A DNA stretch of 64,000 bases from a virus, in IMG/VR virus record IMGVR_UViG_3300044994_000386, positions 22,436 through 86,435 of that record; one strand, 5' to 3'. Below, piece by piece: positions 1 through 9,002 of the stretch. A program made the position numbers and the translations under genes. A model generated the notes under the pieces. It made no database searches. It was not told the origin of the DNA and saw only the letters and a program-made list of their open reading frames with translations. How positions within the stretch are numbered: position 1 is the first letter of the stretch; each line of letters opens with the position of its first letter.

Positions 1-2143
1 CAGTTTGATTCACTACTACTTCATCTTTAGGAACTTCTTTACCTTCCATTGTAGCCTGAGCTGGTTTTATGTTAGCTTTATCTTCAGCAATGTTAAAATA
101 TTTTGTTAATAATTTTCTTCTAGCGGCATCATAATCCTTCAAAGCGTCATCATCTAACATATCATTAATAAAATTAAATAGTACTTGACCTGCACCTGGA
201 TTACCATTTATAGATAAGTTAGGATTGGCGAATATTTTACGAAGAGAGGGATTTTGTAAAATTGTCATAACTCCCTTCTTCCATTTATCAAGAACAACCT
301 TTATTGCAAATGGGCCATTCGGGGCTCTATCTGGTTGCCAATCTCCGGTGCCTTTACCTAAGTATTTATATTCTCTCCAAGTTTTCTGTGAAACTCGACC
401 ATTTGGACGACCGGACGGTATTTGTGGTGTGACAAAAATATTATAAGCGTCTCCAAAAATATCGACTATCTTTATTATCGGATCTACATTTTGAGTAGTA
501 TCGATGTTTATCTTTATATTCTTGAATTTAGAATTCATGCTATATTTTTCTTCTTTTGAAGCAATCCAGATTGACTCATCTTCTTTGGAAAAATTTTTTC
601 TATATACTTCAAAAACAGGATTTTTATCTCCTTTTTTATCACTATCTGATTCATTTATTCTCATGAATTCTTTATATGATGATAAGAATTTTTCTTTCTT
701 TGGTTTTTCTTCAGAAATTCTTGGTAATGTTTCTTGCATTGAGTCGAAAGAATCTATGATAGATTGGATGTCTTCGCTTAGACCTTCCATCATTTTTATT
801 AATTCCGGTGAATTTTTGAAACCTAAAATGGGTTTACAAAACAAAGAAATGGATTTGGCCACATCACTAAATTTAACGGCTTCAACAACCAATTCACTTG
901 ATTCAAGTGGTTTACCATTAGTTTTAAGATTATTTATTAATTGTTTACCAATATAGATTATTTTTGAATTTACAGTACCTTCTGTTGGCCAAATTATGCC
1001 CGCCCATTCAATGCCGGTTTTTTGTTCTGTTTTTGAACCGTCAATCATATCTTGAATCATTTTTACATAATTAGAAATATTAGATGATTTATAATATTTT
1101 ACTAAATTATTATAAGCGATCTTCGCTTTTGTATCTTCAATTGACTCAAATATAAATTTTTCGTTTTTATTAAATATTTTTGTTTTTTTAACATCACCTG
1201 TACCGCTTGAAGAGCTATCAATTGAAAGATTTTTGATGTCAACTTCCATAGTCGGATTATTTGGCAACGATTTACCAGAATCGTCTAACAATTCCACAAA
1301 TACACTATTTGGATTACCAAGCTTTCCTTTCTTAACATCATCTTTTGTAATAAATTGTTTATCATTACCAATACCGACTTGATTGGTAAATGAAATTAAT
1401 TTTGCTTTTTTCTTTTCTCCATTTTTATTTGTGTATGTGTAAATACCACCAATCTTAAATTTATTCTTTTCTGGTGTGGTCTCTTTTTGTTCGGTTGGTT
1501 TATTAAGATTTTTGTTTAATAAATTATGTAATGAAATAACGGACTTAAAAATTTGAACCACTGAAGTCTTGAATTTTTCTTTTGGTTCATCAACTTCTAA
1601 GTCTTCATTTTCTATATCTTCATCATCATCTTCTCTTTCAATTTCAACATTTCCACTTTCTCTAAGTTCTTCTAAGTCTTTTCTAAATTGTTCAATTTGG
1701 TTTTTTAATGCTTCTTTTTCTGGGAACTCATTTATTTCATCTAATTCATTAACTAATTGATCAATTAAGCCACCATTTTTCAGAAACAAATCAAGTGGCT
1801 CAGGCTTCATAGCGGCCTTTTTAATATTCTCAAATAAAGCATAAATAATCGCTTTTCGAAATATTTCTTTTTCTTTATTTAAATAATCTACTTCTAAAGA
1901 CTCGAGTTGATATTTTAGCTTTTTTAATAATGGATTTATTCTAAGTATTTTAGTACCAATAATGACTTTGCGAATAGTTGAATTTATTAATCTACCTAAC
2001 AAAGAACCACCCCAAGTTATATCATTTTCTAAGACTTCTTTAACTAATGCGGAAGACTCTAAGTCTTGTGATTTATAGTTGTAGAATTCTTTGTATTTTA
2101 TAAAATCTGTTAAAAATTCTTTTCTATTTTTTAAATACTTCAT
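1..2143 (-). CDS. Large virion-type protein, C-terminus cut off by the window edge
   Basis: An open frame of about 714 codons runs from an ATG at 2141-2143 to base 1 without a stop, so the C-terminus is outside the window. I do not recognise the family. The first residues are MKYLKNRKEFLTDF, a form of the short N-terminal motif shared by many proteins here. Around residues 165-180 there is a very acidic stretch (EREDDDEDIENEDLE), followed by a section rich in Lys, Asn and Thr. A second motif-like stretch, SSYKEFMRINES, lies near residue 525. No membrane segment or catalytic motif was seen. The start is supported by a TTAATATATAA element about 23 bases upstream and by the motif at the first ATG. 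A structural or internal virion protein is the likeliest role, by inference only. Confidence 0.8.
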   Translation of the reverse strand, partial: MKYLKNRKEFLTDFIKYKEFYNYKSQDLESSALVKEVLENDITWGGSLLGRLINSTIRKVIIGTKILRINPLLKKLKYQLESLEVDYLNKEKEIFRKAIIYALFENIKKAAMKPEPLDLFLKNGGLIDQLVNELDEINEFPEKEALKNQIEQFRKDLEELRESGNVEIEREDDDEDIENEDLEVDEPKEKFKTSVVQIFKSVISLHNLLNKNLNKPTEQKETTPEKNKFKIGGIYTYTNKNGEKKKAKLISFTNQVGIGNDKQFITKDDVKKGKLGNPNSVFVELLDDSGKSLPNNPTMEVDIKNLSIDSSSSGTGDVKKTKIFNKNEKFIFESIEDTKAKIAYNNLVKYYKSSNISNYVKMIQDMIDGSKTEQKTGIEWAGIIWPTEGTVNSKIIYIGKQLINNLKTNGKPLESSELVVEAVKFSDVAKSISLFCKPILGFKNSPELIKMMEGLSEDIQSIIDSFDSMQETLPRISEEKPKKEKFLSSYKEFMRINESDSDKKGDKNPVFEVYRKNFSKEDESIWIASKEEKYSMNSKFKNIKINIDTTQNVDPIIKIVDIFGDAYNIFVTPQIPSGRPNGRVSQKTWREYKYLGKGTGDWQPDRAPNGPFAIKVVLDKWKKGVMTILQNPSLRKIFANPNLSINGNPGAGQVLFNFINDMLDDDALKDYDAARRKLLTKYFNIAEDKANIKPAQATMEGKEVPKDEVVVNQT

Positions 2144-2165
2144 ATATTCGCAATATTTATTTTAG

Positions 2166-2176
2166 TTATATATTAA
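2166..2176 (-). promoter_or_regulatory. Late-type promoter element TTAATATATAA
   Basis: On the reverse strand this reads TTAATATATAA, the element repeated before many genes here. It lies about 23 bases before the start of the large reverse-strand gene, inside the AT-rich divergent spacer 2144-2246. Confidence 0.45.
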
Positions 2177-2246
2177 TTTTTATACTTCAAAAAAAAAATC
2201 ATTTAATTTAGTTTGGTAAATTCAAAAAACTCCTTATATTTGTTAT

Positions 2247-2651
2247 ATGATGTACGACATATTAAAGAATCTAATTTTAATCGATTTATCTAACATTAAA
2301 CCAGAGAATATCGAAAAACTTTTGATTGATAACGGTCTTAATGATGAGTTGTGTCATGAGAAATTAGCTAAAATGAAAGATAAAGGTGTCGATAAGTTGT
2401 ACTTAGACTCAAAAACTTTTGAAACTGTAGCTGCTGTATATAGTGATAATCCTCTTAGAGTCATGTGGGAAATAACTTTTTTGGTTGAAGTTCTCGATAT
2501 GAAGCCCATCAAATTTAAAAGTCAAAAATTAAAGCCTAATAATGCCGGCTTTAATAAACTTGATATTGATGCTATCTTAGATAAGATTAATGAAAATGGC
2601 ATCGATTCTTTAACTGAAGAAGAAAAAAGATATTTGAAAAATAATAACTAA
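2247..2651 (+). CDS. Small hypothetical protein with a C-terminal DUF6576-like tail
   Basis: 134 residues, starting at tandem ATG codons. The protein is charged and soluble, with no signal peptide or membrane segment. The C-terminal 35 residues (LDIDAILDKINENG, then SLTEEEKRYL) resemble a short helical tail that is common in Bacteroidota proteins, where it often ends membrane or regulatory proteins; I recall it as DUF6576-like. This tail is one of the hints for a Bacteroidota host. It is divergent from the large reverse-strand gene and is followed by a strong terminator, so it is probably a single-gene transcript. Function unknown. Confidence 0.75.
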   Translation: MMYDILKNLILIDLSNIKPENIEKLLIDNGLNDELCHEKLAKMKDKGVDKLYLDSKTFETVAAVYSDNPLRVMWEITFLVEVLDMKPIKFKSQKLKPNNAGFNKLDIDAILDKINENGIDSLTEEEKRYLKNNN

Positions 2652-2707
2652 ATTGGCTGACTTTGTGTTACTAAATTAAAGAAATCGGCTCCGTATAAAC
2701 TTAACTT

Positions 2708-2742
2708 AAACACCAGATCATTTTAGATTCGGTGTTTTTTTT
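2708..2742 (+). terminator. Rho-independent terminator
   Basis: AAACACC pairs with GGTGTTT around a roughly 16-base loop and is followed by a run of eight T. It closes the transcript of the 134-residue gene. Confidence 0.75.
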
Positions 2743-2824
2743 ATTTCTGATCCGTAAAAAATCTTAAAATTTTTAAAATCAAGTTATTTTTTAGCCAGAA
2801 TAGCGAATATATAAATCATGAATT

Positions 2825-3112
2825 ATGAGATATAGATGTCTTGAATATTCGGGTAAAAGGATTTATAACCAAAATAAAATTGAGCAAATCTTAGAGGAGA
2901 ATAACCTCAGTTGGCTTATCGATTCAGAGTTTGAAGATGCTGATATTGAAATCAAGAATCGGACACTAATTTGGAACTCAGGTAATTATTACTCTGGAAT
3001 CTGGTATTATGGAATTTGGAAATCAGGAACTTTTTATGGCACATGGATGAATGGAATTTTTGAAGGAGGTATTTTCAAAGGCAAATTCATTAGTGGAATT
3101 AAATCTGTTTAA
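2825..3112 (+). CDS. Small protein with aromatic-glycine (MORN-like) repeats
   Basis: 95 residues. The second half (about 49-92) is a run of short repeats of the form G-x-[WF]-x-x-G (SGIWYYGIW, SGTFYGTW, NGIFEGGIF, KGKFISG). These resemble MORN or other beta-strand repeats that make short beta-solenoids, and such repeats are common in phage proteins of unknown role. The N-terminal 45 residues are acidic and helical and have no recognised domain. No signal peptide. The repeats could mediate protein or surface binding, but nothing here defines a partner. Confidence 0.7.
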   Translation: MRYRCLEYSGKRIYNQNKIEQILEENNLSWLIDSEFEDADIEIKNRTLIWNSGNYYSGIWYYGIWKSGTFYGTWMNGIFEGGIFKGKFISGIKSV

Positions 3113-3138
3113 GATATAAAAAAATCAAATTTTTCTCT

Positions 3139-3594
3139 ATGAAAAGAAAAAAATTAAATACCGATTACAATGAAAATTACAAAAATCATCAAAATCAAGT
3201 TGTTATTACTACTGAAGTGACCGGTGAAACATTTTTTGAAATTGGTGATCAAGTAACAACAGACATAGCTGAAGCAATAGCAATTCTAATGAGATCAAAC
3301 ATTTATGACGAAAAATTATGGAATCAAGAATTCAGTTTTGAATTAATTGAAAATGTTTGTCCTGCTAAATGTTTATATTGGTTAACCGGTGGTCCAAAAG
3401 AATGGAACGTATTAGATAATTATAAAAAACCTTGGTCAGAGTGTAATTTAATTTTTCAAGAAGAGTTTGGTTTTATGGTTATGAGAGTTCTCAAGAAATC
3501 TAAGAGATTAAAAGATATTAGAGATGGATTTAGAAAATATTTAAATTTACCTATTTTATATGATTTTGCGATAAGTCAAGATTTAATAAAGTGA
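3139..3594 (+). CDS. Hypothetical protein, 151 residues
   Basis: I do not recognise this protein. It starts with a basic patch (MKRKKLNTDY), has one pair of cysteines (VCPAKC, about residues 73-78) and aromatic-rich middle parts, and has no membrane segment. It starts 26 bases after the repeat protein and is followed by a strong terminator at 3608-3633, so the two probably share a transcript. Confidence 0.7.
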   Translation: MKRKKLNTDYNENYKNHQNQVVITTEVTGETFFEIGDQVTTDIAEAIAILMRSNIYDEKLWNQEFSFELIENVCPAKCLYWLTGGPKEWNVLDNYKKPWSECNLIFQEEFGFMVMRVLKKSKRLKDIRDGFRKYLNLPILYDFAISQDLIK

Positions 3595-3607
3595 ATATAT
3601 TTATTTG

Positions 3608-3633
3608 AAACCCACCAATTTGGTGGGTTTTTT
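3608..3633 (+). terminator. Rho-independent terminator
   Basis: AAACCCACCA and TGGTGGGTTT form a ten-pair stem with an ATT loop, followed by T residues. It directly precedes the next promoter element, so it separates two transcripts. Confidence 0.88.
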
Positions 3634-3635
3634 AT

Positions 3636-3647
3636 TTTAATATATAA
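3636..3647 (+). promoter_or_regulatory. Late-type promoter element TTTAATATATAA
   Basis: The element ends three bases before the ATG at 3651 and follows immediately after a terminator, so it must drive the next gene. The spacing leaves almost no 5' leader. Confidence 0.55.
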
Positions 3648-3650
3648 TTT

Positions 3651-3935
3651 ATGGAACAAATGAAATCAATTTGTAGAAATCCTTGGTGTAAGTCACATTT
3701 TTACTATACTGAGAATGATATGATTATAGTAGGTACAGATAAACTAAATGGTAAAATCGATGATCAAATTGAAAAAGTACCACCAACTGAATGTCCTAAA
3801 TGTCGAAGCTTTAATCAAGAGTTGTCCGGAGGTGTTTCTTGGATTGAAAAGAAATATGAAGGCTCTCGCGATGATGGTTTACCACATACTATTTCAATCA
3901 ACATTTCAAAATATATATATGGGAGAAAATGGTAA
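3651..3935 (+). CDS. Small zinc-ribbon-like protein
   Basis: 94 residues with two cysteine pairs, CRNPWC near residues 8-13 and CPKC near 48-51, spaced as in a zinc ribbon. Such small proteins often bind nucleic acid or act in transcription, but no family is recognised. It overlaps the next gene by seven bases, so translation of the two is probably coupled. It is expressed from the element at 3636-3647. Confidence 0.7.
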   Translation: MEQMKSICRNPWCKSHFYYTENDMIIVGTDKLNGKIDDQIEKVPPTECPKCRSFNQELSGGVSWIEKKYEGSRDDGLPHTISINISKYIYGRKW

Positions 3936-4792
3936 AAGCAAATTTTTTTGATTTAGACGTAATTGTTAGTACAGATGCTAAGGCTTGGATTGTTGATAAA
4001 AATAATCCTTCGATTCCTATTATGAAAATTTCTAAGTCTGATTTTAATTTATATCAAAACGGCATCTTCAGAAAGCAAGGTAACAAAATTGAATTCAATG
4101 GTAAAACGTTCTGGTTACCAACAGACATAGTCAATAAATTAAAAATTAAAGTAAAAAACCATAATTCTAAATTTACAGATTTGGCCATTTCATTACAAGA
4201 ATTTTTAAACAAAGATATTATTGATAATTTAAAATTTGAATTGAATATTCAATTATTATCTAAATTAAAAAATACCACAGATGATATTTATATTATCTGT
4301 TCAAAACAAACTAAGCTTTCACATCAGTCTATTATTGATAAGTTTAAAGAGAAATTAAAAGAACAAGGATTACAAATTAAAAACTTCTATTTTATATCCG
4401 AAACATTCTACAATCAAAATAAAGATGATGTTGAATTTAAAAAAATAAGATTGTTAATTCAACATTTGATTGGTTATAAAACTTCCGGAAATAAATTTAT
4501 TGACGAAGAAATAACTAGATATGACCAAATCGAATACTATGATAATAATTTAGACACTATAGAAGTTACTAAACAAATTAACGATATTTTGAAAGTTATT
4601 TGGCAAAATTCTGATGATGGTTTAAAATCTGTAATCAAAGAAGATATTATTCAATATAAACCTCAGTTAATTGTTAATCAAGTCAATGATAATAAATTAA
4701 ATCAGATTTCATCTGAGAAGATACTTCTATCACTTTCAAATTTAATAAAGACATTTGAGAGTTTTAATTTAGTAAATTACCGTTTTAGGTGA
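3929..4792 (+). CDS. HAD-like protein, probably divergent phosphatase fold
   Basis: 287 residues. The N-terminus reads MVKANFFDLDVIVSTD; FFDLDxxV resembles motif I of the HAD hydrolases (hhhDxD), with the two aspartates at about residues 8 and 10. Further on, a strand-helix region (DDIYIICSKQTKLSHQ, about 115-130) sits where HAD proteins carry motif II, and FIDEEITRYDQIEYYDNN (about 190-207) resembles the motif III/IV region. The expected small residue after the second aspartate is not standard, so activity is uncertain. It overlaps the zinc-ribbon gene. It may be a third, more divergent relative of the two HAD proteins at 8448-9002 and 44943-45596. Function unknown. Confidence 0.6.
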   Translation: MVKANFFDLDVIVSTDAKAWIVDKNNPSIPIMKISKSDFNLYQNGIFRKQGNKIEFNGKTFWLPTDIVNKLKIKVKNHNSKFTDLAISLQEFLNKDIIDNLKFELNIQLLSKLKNTTDDIYIICSKQTKLSHQSIIDKFKEKLKEQGLQIKNFYFISETFYNQNKDDVEFKKIRLLIQHLIGYKTSGNKFIDEEITRYDQIEYYDNNLDTIEVTKQINDILKVIWQNSDDGLKSVIKEDIIQYKPQLIVNQVNDNKLNQISSEKILLSLSNLIKTFESFNLVNYRFR

Positions 4793-4940
4793 ACTAGGAT
4801 CGACTCTAAATACTTATAGAAAAATCAATCAATTCAATATAATATTACAATTAACTCAAATGTAGTAGGGTGTTATAGATATAATTAACTGGAAGAGTAT
4901 TGATTCTAAATTTAAATTAGTTAATTTTCAATGAATCTGA
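4793..4940. other. Intergenic region between convergent genes
   Basis: 148 bases, AT-rich, between two convergent genes. Two loosely similar stretches (GACTCTAAATAC and TGATTCTAAATT) are present, but I see no clear terminator hairpin, RNA gene or reading frame. Confidence 0.5.
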
Positions 4941-5546
4941 TTATTCTTTATTCTTCAAGTACTTATCAATCATTTCATTCAAACTACGAGAGTCAGTAAT
5001 TTGACCAGTTTCAATTTTATTTTCTTCTTCTTCAATTGTTTCAGTTCTTTTTGGCATCTCATTTAGACCTAAATCTTTACGTATTTCTTTATAAAACTTT
5101 TCCAATTCGGTTCTTTGTGTTGTAGCAAACTTTGTGTTTTCGCGTATTTGAGAAATCGTTTGATTCACAACTTCATGCATACGAGCTGAATTATCACCAT
5201 TATCTACTTGCCTTAATTGAGTTAAAAAATTTTTACGTGTCATTTTCTGTAAAAAAATAGTTTCAGCATAAACCATTGCATCTTCTTTCATCTTATTTCT
5301 AATATATTGATGTTGTGATACTGGAGAATCACCAAGATATAAATCAACTAAAGACTCGAGAATTTCATTGGCTTGTGACTTAGCATCTTGAATATCGTTA
5401 TCATAGTCATAGATTTGAATCTCACCTAAATCTGGTAAATCATCTTTGGTTGCTAAGTATTTAGAAACGTCTAAATCTTTGTTTTGGTTTTGAATTCTAT
5501 CAAATTCATCTTGTAGTTCGTTAATCTTTTGTTCTTTCTTGTTCAT
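4941..5546 (-). CDS. 16: Small terminase subunit, T4 gp16-like
   Basis: 201 residues from the ATG at 5544-5546. A longer frame extends to 5666 but would run into the divergent terminase gene, so the shorter start is chosen. Layout agrees with T4 gp16: an N-terminal DLPDLGEIQIYDYD (gp16 has DLP...EIKVYE), then a central helical hairpin (IRNKMKEDAMVYAETIFL ... ISQIRENTKFATTQRTELEKF) and a charged tail. The small terminase recognises concatemeric DNA and stimulates the gp17 motor. It stands head to head with the large subunit gene, with 49 bases between the starts. The assignment rests on pattern and context. Confidence 0.62.
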   Translation of the reverse strand: MNKKEQKINELQDEFDRIQNQNKDLDVSKYLATKDDLPDLGEIQIYDYDNDIQDAKSQANEILESLVDLYLGDSPVSQHQYIRNKMKEDAMVYAETIFLQKMTRKNFLTQLRQVDNGDNSARMHEVVNQTISQIRENTKFATTQRTELEKFYKEIRKDLGLNEMPKRTETIEEEENKIETGQITDSRSLNEMIDKYLKNKE

Positions 5547-5595
5547 GATTATAAACGAGAATTTTAGATATATATTGAAAAATAATAATTCCTTT

Positions 5596-7740
5596 ATGAT
5601 AAATAAAAAACCACCTGTAATTAAAAAAATTGTTTTTACCACAGATTTAGTTGAAAAAACAACCAAAAGAATTCATGATGGTGAAAAAGTGCAAAAATTT
5701 GAAAATCCGTGGTTTGTAGGTGAAATTGGTGTAAGGAGAGCCGGTATCGCATTTAAGCTAAGTGAAAATGAGATTCAAGAGTATATTCGTTGTAAATTAG
5801 ATATTCATTACTTTGCTGAAAAATATTGTAAAGTAAAAACAGAAGATGGATCAATTCAAAATATTAAGTTAAGAGATTATCAAAAAGATATTTTAGATCT
5901 TTATACTAAGAACAGATTTTCAATTTTAATGGGTTCGCGACAGATTGGTAAAACAATTAATGCGGCAATTACAATGTTACACTTTATTACTTTTAATAAT
6001 GATAAAAACATTATGATTGTAGCAAATATCCGAGGGACTACAATTGAAATTGTGGATAAAATAAAATCGATTTATGTTAATTTACCATTTTTTTTGAAAG
6101 TAGGTATTAAAAATTGGAACCAACAATCCATTATCTGCGAAAATGGTTGTCGTATTAAGACTGCTGCTCGAAGTAAATCACCTGCGATTGGTTTTACAAT
6201 TGATTTTCTTTACCTAGATGAGTTTGCACATATTCCATCAAATATTATCGAACCTTATTACACTGCGGCTTTCCCAGTAGTTTCGGCGATTGAAAACTCT
6301 AAAATTATTATTACTTCAACCCCAAAAGGTATGAATCTTTTCTATCGATTACTTATGGATGCTGAAAGACCAGAAGGTGATCCCCAAAAGAATAACTATC
6401 GAGCAATGAGAGTTTACTGGTATCAAGTGCCGGGTCGATTTGTAACTTATTATAGATTAAATAATCATCGAATGTATGAACATGGGGTTACAAAAGAACA
6501 AATATTTGAACAAGTTAAAGAGCACTTTAGTGATTTTACAAAGGTAGAAATGAAATTCAACTCAGAACTTGTTAAATATGTAATTTATGTTTATAATAAT
6601 GATACCTGTTCGGAAGAAATGGCTAAGAAATTTGAATTTATAAATTCAAAAGGCGAATCATTGCCGATACAAAATATCGCAGAAGTAACAACTTGGAAAC
6701 AAGAAGCGATTAAAGATATCGGTGGTGAAGAAGCATTTAACCAAGAATATGGTCTTAGATTTATAAATACCACTCGTTCATTATTGAATGAAAGTATTAT
6801 TGAGTCATTAATTGAGAATAAAAAACATTATGAATATGAAAAGATTTATGAATTCGATAAAAAATTAAAATTTAGTTATTCTGACTTGAAATGGATAAAA
6901 GATGATGAAGTATTCACACCAGTGATGAGAAATTCGATCAGGGGAGTGATGTCAGTAGATATTTCTGAAGGTTTAGGTCAGGACTATTCGGTAATTAATA
7001 TATTCAAAATTGCACCAAAACCAAAAGAAGTAATCGATGTTTTTAAACATACATATACTTCACTTTCAGATTTCTTTTGTCTGCAACAGATTGGTATGTA
7101 CCGATCTAATTTTGTTTCAGTAAAACAATTGGCAGAAATTTTTTACCTACTAGTGTTTGAATATTTTAATTATGAAAATTGGAAAGTAGTACTTGAGGTT
7201 AATAACTATGGTAATGAGTTTTTAGCACATTTGCCACACGTTTTTGATGGCAATAATAATTATGGTTCTTCAATATTTTTTAGGTATAAGCATAGATTAG
7301 ATGCGGTTGAAGAAAAAATAGGACTCAAAGTCGGTGATAATAAAAATATGTTAGTAAAAGAATACCAAGAAGCTATGGAGAAGCGTAATTTTATAATTAC
7401 ACAAGAAGATAACATTCGAGAAATAACTACATTCGTAAAACACATAACTCCGTCTGGAAATGTGAGATATGCCGCAGATATTGGGAATGATGATACGGTA
7501 ATGACTTTGGTAAACTTATCATCAGTATTCAGCAAACACGCATTCAAAGAAATGGTAGAAGATTATGCTCCACAGATTGTAGATGCCACAACTTTAAATG
7601 AATGGAATCAATTCTTGAAAAATATTGAATATATAGAAGGTACTGATTATTCTTCGCTTATAAATGTAAATCGCAAACGTAAATTAATAAATCAATATAG
7701 GAAAAATTTCAGACCAGGAAATAATTGGTTAGGAATTTAA
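5596..7740 (+). CDS. 17: Terminase large subunit (packaging ATPase and nuclease), T4 gp17-like
   Basis: 714 residues from the ATG at 5596. An upstream in-frame start at 5539 would overlap the divergent gp16 gene. N-terminal ATPase: Walker A GSRQIGKT at about 113-120, Walker B FLYLDEFA at about 203-210 with catalytic Glu, and the coupling motif STPKG near 253. The C-terminal RNase H-fold nuclease has acidic positions in MSVDISEG, VLEVNNYGNEF and YAADIGNDDT. The enzyme cuts concatemers and pumps DNA into the prohead through the portal. Length and motif order fit gp17 (610 residues in T4) with some additions. The stop is followed after 12 bases by the next gene. Confidence 0.95.
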   Translation: MINKKPPVIKKIVFTTDLVEKTTKRIHDGEKVQKFENPWFVGEIGVRRAGIAFKLSENEIQEYIRCKLDIHYFAEKYCKVKTEDGSIQNIKLRDYQKDILDLYTKNRFSILMGSRQIGKTINAAITMLHFITFNNDKNIMIVANIRGTTIEIVDKIKSIYVNLPFFLKVGIKNWNQQSIICENGCRIKTAARSKSPAIGFTIDFLYLDEFAHIPSNIIEPYYTAAFPVVSAIENSKIIITSTPKGMNLFYRLLMDAERPEGDPQKNNYRAMRVYWYQVPGRFVTYYRLNNHRMYEHGVTKEQIFEQVKEHFSDFTKVEMKFNSELVKYVIYVYNNDTCSEEMAKKFEFINSKGESLPIQNIAEVTTWKQEAIKDIGGEEAFNQEYGLRFINTTRSLLNESIIESLIENKKHYEYEKIYEFDKKLKFSYSDLKWIKDDEVFTPVMRNSIRGVMSVDISEGLGQDYSVINIFKIAPKPKEVIDVFKHTYTSLSDFFCLQQIGMYRSNFVSVKQLAEIFYLLVFEYFNYENWKVVLEVNNYGNEFLAHLPHVFDGNNNYGSSIFFRYKHRLDAVEEKIGLKVGDNKNMLVKEYQEAMEKRNFIITQEDNIREITTFVKHITPSGNVRYAADIGNDDTVMTLVNLSSVFSKHAFKEMVEDYAPQIVDATTLNEWNQFLKNIEYIEGTDYSSLINVNRKRKLINQYRKNFRPGNNWLGI

Positions 7741-7752
7741 ATATATATATTT

Positions 7753-8166
7753 ATGAAACATCTAAAAGATTTTGAAAAATTCAAAGAAAGACTTTTTGAT
7801 ATATTCTCAAGTAGTGAAAAAAATAGAGAAGAAATGAATGTATCAAAAAGACTTAAAGAAAATGATATTGTTCAGATATTTGAAACAGATCCTGAAACTA
7901 AAAAACAAAATGACACTACTTGTTTTTTAATTTGGAAAGGTGAAGATGGTAAACAAAATAATAAGGTTGCTAAGATATCACTTGATAAAATGAATGAATA
8001 TGGTAAACCTATTTTTAAATTAACAATATTCGAAGGTGATAAAGTCAAATCAACTAAATTTTTTCTAAGTCAAGAGTTAGCAACACATCAGTTCTTAAAC
8101 TATTGGGAGTCTCAAACTGATGAGGGTAGAAAGAAAAATAAAAGCTACAAGATTAAGAAATTTTAA
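7753..8166 (+). CDS. Small protein with the shared N-terminal motif
   Basis: 137 residues, unknown family. It begins MKHLKDFEKFKERLF, one of the clearest copies of the motif shared by more than twenty proteins here. The rest is charged, with a beta-rich middle (CFLIWKGEDG, AKISLDKM, FKLTIFEGD) and a basic C-terminus (KKNKSYKIKKF). No signal peptide or membrane segment. It follows the large terminase by 12 bases, with an AT-repeat (ATATATATAT) next to the start. Its last four bases overlap the end of the convergent clpS gene. If the motif targets proteins to the capsid, this would be an internal virion protein. Confidence 0.75.
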   Translation: MKHLKDFEKFKERLFDIFSSSEKNREEMNVSKRLKENDIVQIFETDPETKKQNDTTCFLIWKGEDGKQNNKVAKISLDKMNEYGKPIFKLTIFEGDKVKSTKFFLSQELATHQFLNYWESQTDEGRKKNKSYKIKKF

Positions 8167-8444
8167 GCAACTTCCATTGTTGCTGATAAGCCTGCTGCTT
8201 TCAATTTCTCACACATCTTATTCAATGTTTCTTTATCACCGCGCTTTACTTCACATTTACCCCTGAAATGAACTATGTGTGCACATTGGCTAGCCTGTTC
8301 AAATTCATGTTTGCAAATCTTCATAAGACATTCTATAACCCAATCAAAGGTATTATAGTCGTCATTATGTAGAATCAGTACATAAGGCTGACTTAGTATT
8401 TCATCTAGTTCGGTTTCTAATTTTTCTTTATAAATAGTTGCCAT
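8163..8444 (-). CDS. clpS: ClpS, N-degron adaptor of the Clp protease
   Basis: 93 residues, a complete ClpS core domain. The conserved PYVLILHNDDYNTFDWVI (about 20-37) contains the N-end-rule pocket signature (HNDDYNT), followed by a helix with CLMKICKHEFEQA, the histidine-containing strand AHIVHFRGKCEVKRGD, and the final ATMEV strand. ClpS delivers proteins with destabilising N-termini to ClpA/ClpC and blocks other substrates. Phage copies are uncommon. A phage ClpP is encoded at 26999-27721, and no Clp ATPase was seen in the window, so it presumably works with a host or distant phage ATPase. It lies three bases after the HAD gene on the same strand, which suggests an operon. Confidence 0.93.
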   Translation of the reverse strand: MATIYKEKLETELDEILSQPYVLILHNDDYNTFDWVIECLMKICKHEFEQASQCAHIVHFRGKCEVKRGDKETLNKMCEKLKAAGLSATMEVA

Positions 8445-8447
8445 TTT

Positions 8448-9002
8448 TTATATAATATTATTTAAGTTTTTATTTGTTTTAAATTCTTTCTTATTAATTA
8501 CATCAATAATCCTTACAGTTATTGATTGGTCATTTGCCCAATCTTCAAACATAATTAAATGTTCGTATCTATCATCGAAAATAATAAACTCTTCAGCCAT
8601 TGGAAACTGTTTAATTTTTTGTTCAAAAAGGCGAGTTTTGAATTTGTAAGTTTCACCACCGGTATTGCAATAAACACCCTTTGAATTATCTTCACTTGGT
8701 GTGAAAGTGATACTATGTAAATTCAATACATCTAGAACTTGCTTTTCAAGTTTATGTAGGCGACCAGTTGCTAAGAAGCAATATGTTTCTAAATCGTTGA
8801 TGTATTTTTCGTAGAATTTATAAACCCAGCTATTTATTGTTAGATTAAAAACTTTAGTATTAAGCGATTCAGCATTTCCCCACCATCCTTTACCAGACCA
8901 TTGCATACCAGTGGTTTTTTCCCACTCGCTTTTACCTAATTCAGGTGTGGGTGTATTAATTAATGTTTTATCGAAATCAAAGCAAACAATTTTTTTAATC
9001 AT
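8448..9002 (-). CDS. HAD-family hydrolase, SAK-type (RNA repair-like HAD domain)
   Basis: 184 residues. HAD motif I is CFDFDKTLINTP with aspartates 9 and 11; motif II is the Thr of LATGR; the DD pair of motif IV is in FIIFDDRYEHL. The insert GKGWWGNAESL is typical of the group known as 'Swiss Army Knife RNA repair-like' HAD proteins (PF10307), some of which are fused to RNA repair enzymes. The probable activity is phosphatase, acting on nucleic acid ends or a small molecule; the substrate is not defined. It is upstream of clpS in the same direction. A second HAD protein with the shared N-terminal motif is at 44943-45596. Confidence 0.8.
   Translation of the reverse strand: MIKKIVCFDFDKTLINTPTPELGKSEWEKTTGMQWSGKGWWGNAESLNTKVFNLTINSWVYKFYEKYINDLETYCFLATGRLHKLEKQVLDVLNLHSITFTPSEDNSKGVYCNTGGETYKFKTRLFEQKIKQFPMAEEFIIFDDRYEHLIMFEDWANDQSITVRIIDVINKKEFKTNKNLNNII

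Noticed and set aside
225-1760. Forward frames in the first 1.8 kb
   Set aside because: They lie opposite a continuous reverse-strand gene of more than 700 codons, which has the motif start and normal charged composition; the forward frames are Ser/Phe-rich as expected for antisense.
5546-5666. Longer N-terminus of the gp16-like gene (start at 5666)
   Set aside because: It would overlap the start of the divergent large terminase gene and adds a hydrophobic segment unlike gp16.
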